Assembly (NCBI GenBank): GCA_019359435.1
Contig: JAHHHI010000007.1
Location: 1-46,327 of the forward strand
Reading direction: 5' to 3'
From: Kaiparowitsia implicata GSE-PSE-MK54-09C
GTDB lineage: Bacteria > Cyanobacteriota > Cyanobacteriia > Elainellales > Elainellaceae
DNA: 46,327 nucleotides
A program made the position numbers and the translations under genes. The number at the start of each line of letters is the position of its first letter. Position 1 is the first letter of the stretch. The notes beneath the pieces are model-generated. The model made no database searches. It had not been told where the DNA came from and saw only the letters and a program-made list of their open reading frames with translations. This document shows, piece by piece, positions 8,263 to 15,500 of the stretch.

Positions 8263-8355
8263 GAGCTTGGAAGAATAGTTGGACGCAGATGAATAGTCGG
8301 AGTTGGCAATCTTGATGGAGCCAGAAGCTTAAGAAATTGCTGCTGTAGAAAATTT

Positions 8356-9471
8356 CTACTCGTTGCTTGCACCGACGCCTGCCCCGCTCCCCTGAATCAA
8401 AATGGGCGGTCGGTAGGAAGTGGGCTTATCGCCTACCGTTGCGCCGCCAGTGATCATGCCTTGCAAGCCGGGCTCGAAGAAGGTGTAAGGGAATCGGCTT
8501 TCTGGACGGCTGACTTTATTCAGCCGTTGCTGTAGCTCTGCCGGAATCTCAAAGTCCAGAGCACTGAGGTTGTCTTTCAGCTGGTGCAGCTTAGTTGCCC
8601 CGACGATGACGGAAGCCACAGCAGGACGGTGGGCGACCCAATTCAGTGCCACCTGAGCCATAGAGCGATCCAGTTCCTTGGCAACCGCTTCTAGCTCGGA
8701 CACAACCGCCCAGTTTTTTTCGGTGAACTTGTTGAAGGCCGGATTGCCGCTATTGGCCAGCATTGCCAACCGACCTGAGCCTTCACCACCGTCCTCAGAG
8801 GGGCGGTACTTGCCCGACAGCAGCCCGCTCCCCAAAGGCGACCAGGCCATAATGCTGGTATCCAATTGCTGGGCCAGGGCGGTGTATTCAAACTCAATGT
8901 TGCGCTCCGCCAGGGAATATTCCAGTTGTACGGTGCTGATAGGTTCCCAGTGGCGCTCTCGGGCTAGGGTCTGGGCTTGAGCCACATACCAGGCAGGAGC
9001 ATCCGATAGCGCGACATACCGAACTTTGCCGGACCGCACTAGATCCTCTAGGGTGCGCATGACCTCTTCAGCCGGGGTGACTTGATCCCAGGTGTGCAGC
9101 ATGTAGACGTCGATGTAGTCGGTGTCCAACCGCTGCAGAGAGCCTTCGACGGCGCGCAGAATGTTCTTGCGTCCGTTACCGCCAGCATTGGGGTTGCCGG
9201 GTTCAGCGTTGTAGCTGAACTTGGTGGTGATGATGACGCGGTCGCGCGTCCCACTTTCTTTCACAAACCGGCCCAGCATCCGTTCGCTATTGCCATTGGT
9301 ATACAAGTCGGCGGTATCGATAAAGTTGCCACCTGCTTTTAGGTAGGTATCAAACAACTGGCGGGCATTAGCCTCATCGGCTCCCCAGCCCCAGTCATCG
9401 CCGAATGTCATGGTACCGAGTGCTAGGCGGCTGACTTTCAATCCGGTCTTGCCCAAAGTGTAGTAATCCAT
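8356..9471 (-). CDS. Aldo/keto reductase
   Basis: A 371-residue (beta/alpha)8 aldo/keto reductase. The catalytic tetrad is visible: Asp52 and Tyr57 in GNFIDTADLY, Lys84 in TTKF, His126 in YMLHTWD. The N-terminal GKTGLKVSRLALGTMTFG is typical of the bacterial subfamily that reduces aldehydes and ketones with NADPH. It extends about 30 residues past the usual C-terminus with a Gly/Ser-rich tail. GGGAG lies about 10 bases before the ATG. It is the first gene of a minus-strand set with the SDR (93 bp downstream) and NTF2-like genes. The divergent AraC gene at 9620 probably controls it. The substrate is not predictable from sequence. Confidence 0.92.
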   Translation of the reverse strand: MDYYTLGKTGLKVSRLALGTMTFGDDWGWGADEANARQLFDTYLKAGGNFIDTADLYTNGNSERMLGRFVKESGTRDRVIITTKFSYNAEPGNPNAGGNGRKNILRAVEGSLQRLDTDYIDVYMLHTWDQVTPAEEVMRTLEDLVRSGKVRYVALSDAPAWYVAQAQTLARERHWEPISTVQLEYSLAERNIEFEYTALAQQLDTSIMAWSPLGSGLLSGKYRPSEDGGEGSGRLAMLANSGNPAFNKFTEKNWAVVSELEAVAKELDRSMAQVALNWVAHRPAVASVIVGATKLHQLKDNLSALDFEIPAELQQRLNKVSRPESRFPYTFFEPGLQGMITGGATVGDKPTSYRPPILIQGSGAGVGASNE

Positions 9472-9619
9472 GCTGAGTCTCCCGTCGCGGCGTGAAGGTT
9501 AGAAGCCTTGTGTTTGGCTTACAATTACCACTATCGGACAATCCTCAAATGGGCTCTTGCAGCGGATTGCTGAGTTTTGGTAGAAAATTGCGCTCGGCTA
9601 ATTCACTGGGTCAGCCCCT
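9472..9619. promoter_or_regulatory. Divergent control region of AraC and aldo/keto reductase genes
   Basis: A 148-bp gap between head-to-head genes. AraC-family activators normally bind direct half-sites in such a gap. Candidate elements are TTGTGTTTGGCTTACAATTACC near 9519-9540 and the AT-rich TTTTGGTAGAAAATTG near 9574-9589, but no repeat is clear enough to call an operator. Confidence 0.3.
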
Positions 9620-10510
9620 ATGCAAAGCCAGATCATTTTTGTCGATAGCCATACCCTGACCCCCAAGCCTGACGTCACTGCTGGCCAAGTTCTCGTCTCC
9701 AGCAAAGACCTCTCTTGGGACGGTGTCTATATCGAAAAGGGTGAGAACGAAGAATTCACCCCAGAGGATGTCACCGTCCCCCAACATTACTTCGCCATGA
9801 ACACAGGCCCTGCCTTTGAGTGGGAATGGAAGGACGGCAAAACCTTCAAAACCCACCGGTACGAAACGGGAGACCTGTGGGTGAATCCGGCAGGTGTGCC
9901 CTTCTCCCACCGCATCAGCGGGCGCAATCAGTTTGTGCTGCTCACCATTGATCCGCAAAAGGTAGTAGAGCTGCTGCCCGACCAACCACTGCTGGAACGG
10001 CAGATTTTCAAGCGACAACACCAGGCGAAGGACAAGCATCTACAAACACTGATGCAAGCCCTGCTGATTGAGGCCGAGATGGGCGGCCCTAATGGCCGCC
10101 TCTATGCCGATACCCTGTCTACGGCGTTAGTCGCTCACTTCGTCAATCACTACAGTGTTGATACTCCTATCAATCTTCTTGATTTACACCCTATTGAGCG
10201 CCAGCGGTTGGGCGGCGTGATTGACTATATCGAAGCTCATCTCATGGAAGATCTCAGTCTGTCAGATCTAGCGCTAGAGGCGGGCTTGAGCAAATTCCAT
10301 TTCGCGCGGTTATTCAAGGATGCCATTGGACTGACGCCCCATAAGTATTTGCTTAAGCGACGTATTAAGAAGGCTAGTCAGTTTCTCAAACAGGGAGAAG
10401 CCATTGCTCAAGTTGCTTATCTGTTTGGTTTTACCGATCAATCTCACTTTACTCGAGTGTTTAAGCAGGTCGAAGGGATGACACCAAAAACGTTCATCGA
10501 GAACCTTTGA
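9620..10510 (+). CDS. AraC-family transcriptional regulator
   Basis: A 296-residue regulator. Residues 1-180 are a cupin-like sensing domain (Trp-rich FEWEWKDGKTFKTH and GDLWVNPAGVPFSH). Residues about 195-295 hold the two AraC helix-turn-helix units: first DLSLSDLALEAGLSKFHFAR followed by LFKDAIGLTPHKYL; second GEAIAQVAYLFGFTDQSHFT followed by RVFKQVEGMTPKTF. It is transcribed away from the aldo/keto reductase, SDR and NTF2-like genes and is the obvious regulator of that set. The inducer is unknown. The gene appears complete. Confidence 0.92.
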   Translation: MQSQIIFVDSHTLTPKPDVTAGQVLVSSKDLSWDGVYIEKGENEEFTPEDVTVPQHYFAMNTGPAFEWEWKDGKTFKTHRYETGDLWVNPAGVPFSHRISGRNQFVLLTIDPQKVVELLPDQPLLERQIFKRQHQAKDKHLQTLMQALLIEAEMGGPNGRLYADTLSTALVAHFVNHYSVDTPINLLDLHPIERQRLGGVIDYIEAHLMEDLSLSDLALEAGLSKFHFARLFKDAIGLTPHKYLLKRRIKKASQFLKQGEAIAQVAYLFGFTDQSHFTRVFKQVEGMTPKTFIENL

Positions 10511-10544
10511 AGACTTAGCCCCGTTGCATCGCGTTCCACCTTGC

Positions 10545-10638
10545 TTGAATAGTTTCCTGCTCGCGCAGCTAGTCGTTTTGGCTTACGCCGAGGTACCTCT
10601 CAGATTTGTCCAACGTCGCGTTGGATAAATCTGAGAGG
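10545..10638. repeat. Right copy of the dispersed hairpin repeat
   Basis: 10545-10590 matches 6141-6186. It is followed by a 20-bp stem (10596-10615 with 10619-10638, loop TCG) whose only non-Watson-Crick position is a single G-T pair. The inner part (TTTGTCCAACG...CGTTGGATAAA) is the counterpart of the left-copy hairpin. It lies just downstream of the AraC stop, so it may double as a terminator, although no T-run follows. Confidence 0.6.
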
Positions 10639-10704
10639 AGAAGCAGCTGCTGGGGTCAGGTCTCCTCGTCTACGAAGAGGACGCTACGCATAAGGTCCTT
10701 ACTG

Positions 10705-10761
10705 TCACAGCACGGTTAGACCGCCATCTACGGGCAAAATTACCCCGGTGATGTGCCAATT
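10705..10761 (-). pseudogene. C-terminal tail of an SDR gene
   Basis: The minus strand reads NWHITGVILPVDGGLTVL and then a stop (TGA at 10705-10707). ITGxxLxVDGG plus a short hydrophobic tail is the standard ending of classical short-chain dehydrogenases. Only about 18 residues remain, joined directly to a helicase fragment at 10740-10985 in another frame. It is a gene scrap with no function. Confidence 0.6.
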
Positions 10762-10985
10762 ACATAGCCTGCCTTGGTCTTGACCTTGTACAGTACCGAG
10801 CTTCTAAAGACGGCATACAGCTCCATAAAATTCTTACGGCCAAAGACCCGTTCGGCTGTGTCGCCCATCGAGAGTAGGCGTTGCTGAATGACGCTATGAT
10901 TTCGCCGGATTGGGGATAGAACTACAAGGCTTTCAAAAACTGTTTTATAGACTGATTCAGCAACGCCGGTGTTGTGAAAGTACAT
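10740..10985 (-). pseudogene. Fragment of an Lhr-like DEAD/DEAH helicase
   Basis: The frame contains SPIRRNHSVIQQRLLSMGDT, AERVFGRKNFMELYAVFRSS and VLYKVKTKAGYVIG. I associate this string with the C-terminal half of large Lhr-type ATP-dependent helicases of cyanobacteria. Nothing upstream or downstream continues the gene, and the frame ends where it runs into the SDR tail. This is a remnant of about 70 residues, and the family call is from memory of the motif order. Confidence 0.45.
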
Positions 10986-11082
10986 CGAAGAATGTGTGCG
11001 TGGTGGTCATGCTTGGTAGCTTCCACGGCGATCGCACATATCCTGCTCAACATCTAGAGACTGAGGGTACATTGCCGAGATA

Positions 11083-11418
11083 TTAAGCTACTCCAAACTC
11101 GGTGTAAGGACGCTTGTAGGGTGCTTGTAGGCCCAGCACAATGTCAGACTTTGGCACACCCATTTCGACAAGTTCTTCAGCGATTTGGGCATCTGTTGTG
11201 TTGCGCTGAATCCAGATTTTGTTGTCTTTGATATCGAGATGGAGAATGCAGTCATAAATGCGATCGCGCCCAGCCCAGCCAACTTCCAAGAGTTGGTAAT
11301 GATGGTGGAGGGTATCAAAAACGAGTTGGGTCTCCACCGATGGGTCAGCCTTAGCGGGCTGGCTGTATTTTTTCAATAGAGATTGAATGTATTGGCTGTA
11401 GGTATCTAGGACTGCCAT
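11083..11418 (-). CDS. xisI: XisI-like fdxN-element excision controlling factor
   Basis: A 111-residue protein with the whole XisI signature: YSQYIQSLLKKYS at the N-terminus, VFDTLHHHYQLLEVGWAGRD, then YDCILHLDIKDNKIWIQRNT, then VEMGVPKSDIVLGL and the ending PYTEFGVA. XisI and XisH were named for control of excision of the fdxN element in heterocystous cyanobacteria, but the pair is widespread in strains without that element, where its role is unclear. Here xisI is intact and begins within the last codons of a xisH gene that is broken, so any job requiring both is lost unless another xisH exists. Confidence 0.92.
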   Translation of the reverse strand: MAVLDTYSQYIQSLLKKYSQPAKADPSVETQLVFDTLHHHYQLLEVGWAGRDRIYDCILHLDIKDNKIWIQRNTTDAQIAEELVEMGVPKSDIVLGLQAPYKRPYTEFGVA

Positions 11419-11808
11419 TGTACAATTACCTCTTGTTCTGGATTGTAGATCAGTAGTTTGACTTGGTATTGCTGCACTGAGGCAGAGGCTAAGCTGCGAC
11501 TGAATAAGGATTTTTGGGTTTCTTCAGGCACCGCTAGGTAAAGGGTGCGATCAGGTTCACTATTTTGTAGAGCGAGACGAGAGTTGAGGAATTGGACTAG
11601 GCGGCATGGGAGTCAAACAGTTCTGACTCGCCCAAGAAGCTTTTGATTTCTACAGCTATCTTTTCGCTACCGCGCTCAGCGGCCAATATGCGTTCTGCGC
11701 CTAAATCGATTGCCACTCAATCCTGTCCGTACCGAACGGTGAGTAGGTCGTCGGTAACTGTCCACCCATCTTTTTGGAGGGCATTGTGGAAGAGATGCGG
11801 GCTGACAT
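11406..11808 (-). pseudogene. xisH: xisH pseudogene (frameshifts plus internal stop)
   Basis: Reading the minus strand with frame changes recovers most of XisH: MSAR, then LFHNALQKDGWTVTDDLLTV, then VAIDLGAERILAAERGSEKI and AVEIKSFLGESELFDS, then LVQFLNSRLALQNSEPDRTL, then YLAVPEE and a C-terminal LLIYNPEQEVIVQWQS. Lesions are a one-base loss after the fourth codon, an in-frame TGA at 11717-11719, and a second frameshift or deletion near 11600-11612. The native stop overlaps the first codons of xisI, the normal arrangement for this pair. The KSFLG and LGAE motifs of the presumed nuclease-like fold survive, but no functional protein can be made. Confidence 0.85.
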
Positions 11809-11811
11809 GGC

Positions 11812-12006
11812 TTATTCTTCTGTCAGGGGTAGGGCTAGTTGGTCTTCGGCCTGTTTTTTATATTTTCGTTCTCTTCGTTTCGCCTCTTCCTCCCGTAACT
11901 CAGCGACGGTTTGGGGGTGGGCGGTTTCGACCTGCTGGCGCAGGGTGTCGGAGTTGGCCTCATCAATGATGAAGTCGGGGCCGATTTCGTCTTGCAGGCG
12001 CAGCGC
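11812..12006 (-). pseudogene. C-terminal fragment of an unknown gene
   Basis: A 64-residue open frame ends in TAA four bases before the xisH start. It reads ALRLQDEIGPDFIIDEANSD, followed by a long charged helix (VAELREEEAKRRERKYKKQA) and a short tail. The helical Glu/Arg/Lys stretch could be a coiled coil. It has no start codon of its own and begins where the primase-polymerase fragment breaks off. I do not recognise the family. Confidence 0.4.
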
Positions 12007-12247
12007 TGTGGGTGTGCTCGGTAGAAGTTTGTTGCAAAAGCGGGTGCTGGCTGAGACAATCGGCGATCCGCTGGTCGCAGGTCTGCTGCGACTTAAACTG
12101 CTTCACATCCACATCAATCCAAACAACGTTATGCCAGCCGCCCAGGGTGCCAAGGCCGTTGGCAGGGTTAGCAAACCAGGTCTGAAGATCTGTCTGAGTC
12201 GGCAACCGATTCTGGTACTGGGTATGCCGAATCAGATGGGGAAGTCT
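12005..12247 (-). pseudogene. Primase-polymerase (AEP) N-terminal fragment
   Basis: The frame contains TDLQTWFANPANGLGTLGGW, then HNVVWIDVDVKQF, then LSQHPLLQQTSTEHTHS. This matches the N-terminal PrimPol domain of plasmid- or phage-type primases. The D-x-D of WIDVDVK is the expected metal-binding pair, and TxExTHSG is the next conserved block. The gene stops at THS, where an unrelated fragment in another frame takes over, and begins abruptly at about 12247 beside the RNase III tail on the other strand. It may be a trace of a former plasmid replication module next to the conjugation genes. Confidence 0.6.
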
Positions 12248-12251
12248 ACAT

Positions 12252-12566
12252 TTGGATTCAGATATTGAGTTGGTAGAACCCTTATTTGACCAAGTAGTGG
12301 AACGTTCCCTAATGAATGCCTCTGCTCCCAACCCAACCTATCTGGTAGACCCCAAAGGCAGGCTGCAACAATACGCTTTAGCTGGGCATAGCGTGTGTCC
12401 CCAGTATGTTGTGATTCACGAATCTGGCCCTGACCATGATCGCATTCGAATAGTGGAAGCTCGAATTGTAGGGCAAGTCTATAGTGTGGGGACAGCACGC
12501 GGCAAATGCAAAGAAGCTGAAAAGCGGGTAGCAATCGATGCCTTATTAAAGTTGGGGCTATTTTAG
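12252..12566 (+). pseudogene. RNase III C-terminal fragment with double-stranded-RNA-binding domain
   Basis: About 104 residues are open from a TTG. Residues 8-25 (VEPLFDQVVERSLMNA) look like the last helix of an RNase III catalytic domain. Residues about 33-102 form a dsRNA-binding domain: DPKGRLQQYA, PQYVVIHESGPDHD, and GKCKEAEKRVAIDALLKLG with the basic helix that contacts RNA. The nuclease signature box is missing upstream. It is therefore either a truncated rnc or a stand-alone dsRNA-binding protein lacking a good start and ribosome site. Its stop overlaps the convergent stop of the giant helicase gene. Confidence 0.55.
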
Positions 12567-15500
12567 CGACAAATCTCTTGAGGATCTGAAGCTGGCTCTA
12601 GACTCCTTGAACGTGAAGCCTGCATCTGGTGCCAGTGGTCATACGGCAAGACCATCTGTTCTGCATCTGCTTTCTTCATTTGTTTGCCTAATGCAGCAAT
12701 TGCTGGGAGCAAAACGGTTTGTCCTTGTTCGGCTGCTTGAACGTACCATTGCCTTAAATCATCGAGAGAGGGCGATCGCAGCGCAATAGAAGCTTTATGG
12801 GCAGTGTGCATCGCCTGAACGGCTTCTTTGCTCAAGGTGAAGTTTGGATTGGTGAAGTTCGGATCTCTCTGGTCTGAAGGCAAATCAGCCTGATCTGTTC
12901 CTTGCAGCATCTCAGTCGCAAGCGCTCTTACTCGCGCTAGATAAGAAGAGGCATGCCCTAGTACAAGCGCGTCCATTGCCCAATTCCGCATCTCCTGCAA
13001 GGTCGGATTATAGAGGTCTAGATCATTCGGCTCTGGTAATTCGGGAGAAGTAGAAGGAGAATCTGAATCCAAAATATTTTGAGAATCGGGTTCTGGAGGC
13101 ATCCAAGCTTGAGAAGGAATGTCATCGATGTCTAACGCCTCGTTTGACTCTTCATCCTCGCTCTGGCTGGATGATTCGGCTTCCTCCTCCACTGCCTCAA
13201 CCGCATTGTTCTGATATAGCCCTAACTCCATATTGATTTGGTGCTGCCGGGTGAGGGCTGCTTGCAACTCTGCTTCCTTAGGAAACACCATATTTTGATT
13301 ACCAGATAGCGTCTTTAGATCCGCAATCGCAGTGTTTAGGTGAGAGCGAGCATTCGCCAGTCGAACCGAGATGTGTTGAAGTTCGGTCACGATATTTTGA
13401 GTTGTTTCAGCATAAGAGTGTGAAATTTTGGGGTAGTAAGTTCCTGCTCCCTGGAGGCATAGGGGGCTATCTGTTCCGCTCCTTTCAGCTTTAGATCTGA
13501 TACCAATCTCGAATCCAGCAACTGAACCAACCTTCTTGTAATCTAGGCTTACCGGAAACTCCCGCTTGAGCAGTACTTTGGCAAATTCACGGGGGTCATA
13601 ATAGGTCAGACCTTCCAGTTCAGCGCTGAAGTTCTCAAATGAGAAGTCGGCCGGAATCCTTGCGGTATCTTGCTCAAGGATTGGAATCGCCTGTTCACAA
13701 TCCTGAATTCGGGCTGGTAAGAACGAAAGCTGCTGCTGCATCCGATAAGTCGTATTCAGGTGCGATCGCTTCAGCGACGAGAGTTGACTTACCTGATTAT
13801 CAATTTCGGCTTTTTCTAGAATTAGAGGATTGCCCGTAGCGATCGCCTTCACCTCAGCGAAGGTCAGGGCCGCATCCGAGAGGTCATCAACTGAGCGCAC
13901 CTCGCTATTCCCAGCCATTATCTGATCGATACTTTTCTTTTTGCTCTCCAGGGTTTGCCAGTTGTAACCATCGAAAGAGGGTCGGTTGTTGCGCCCCTGA
14001 GTGACGTAGCGACGAATCACAACGGACTCATTTTGGTTGCCCTGCCGGAGCGCACGGCCCTCAGCCTGTTCGATCTGATCCGGTCGCCAAGGAGGGGTCA
14101 GTGTAGATAAATATTTAAGTCTCTGCTGCCCGTTAAATCCTGTCTCCAATTGCTGACCGGAGATAAGGAGATGTATATCTCCACTATTAAATTTCTGTTG
14201 TAGCTTAAGCTTTTGAGCATCACTTTTGGCATCTTGAGCAAAAACGATCTGATCCGCTGGCATCCCCATCTCAACCAAGCGAGTTTTAATATATTCGTAG
14301 ACTGAAAAATGTTTGACCGCATCCTCAAACCTGGATTTGGTGGTTTTGGGAGTGCCTAGATAGCAAAAAGCTAAATGGGTTGACTTCTGTTCTCGGCTCT
14401 CTTGCCATGCAGCAAAGGAATCTTCGACAAACGCATCAACTTTATTACGCTCGTGAGGTAAATGCGGATTGATCAACCGCATATCCAGCGTAGATTTGCG
14501 TCCCTCTGTCGTGATGAGGAGCATATTATCGGAGCGTGGATCAGCCTTTGAAATATTTTCAGCCCGCTTTGCCAGGGTTTCGGTAAAAGCGAGTTGTAAA
14601 TCTGAGGAGAGGGTAGCAATAACTTCAGGCTTGCCTCCGACAATGCTTGGAGTTGGCAGATTCAGCATTTCCTTAGTTTGAATGTCTGCAATCTGACGGA
14701 AGGCGTTCATGAGTTCCGGCACGTTGACAAATCTAGCAAACCGAGTTTTGACGCGGTAGCTGCCAGCAGGACTAATTTCAGGAGCCGTAACTGTTTCCCC
14801 GAACGTAGAGGCCCAGGCATCAAACCCTGAAAGGCCCAGATCTTCAAGGAGTTGGGGCTGCAAGTAGCGTTGCATTGTGTAGACCTCCGCCATCGTATTT
14901 GCAATCGGTGTTGCAGTTGCGAATACAAGCCCTTTCCCTTCTCCGTGTTGCTGAGCCAGGTAGCGCGCCTTCATATACAGATCCATAGCGCGATCGCTAT
15001 TGGTATTGGGCAATCCGGCGACATTGTTCATCTGAGAGGTGTATCCTAAATTCTTGAACATATGTGCTTCATCTACGATCAGCAGATCTACACCCAGTTG
15101 TTCAAAGGTTAATCCATTGTCTTTGCGTTTTGGGTTATTCAAACCATCAACGCTCTTTTGCAAACGCTTGCGTTGCCGTTCAAGCTGTTTTACAACAGCT
15201 CTAGATTCTTCACTTTGTCCGGTTTCTGCGATCGCATCCTTGATGAGATCAATTTGCTCTTTATAAAATGCTTTTTGAGTGTCGGGGTTGAGGCGGAGCT
15301 TTCCAAACGCTGAATGGGTGACGATAACTGCATCCCAATCACCTGTTGCGATCCGGGCGGTCAGCTCAGCTCGATTTTGGGCAGACGAGTCTGTCTTGTC
15401 TGCTGCCAAAATATTTGCATTGGGGTAGAGGAGTTTCCAATCTTTTGCCCACTGTTCGAGTAAGTGGTTGGGTACAATGATCATGGGTTTTTGGGCCAAA

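Noticed and set aside
11774-12268. 164-residue plus-strand ORF
   Set aside because: It is antisense to xisH and the PrimPol fragment and has no family resemblance.
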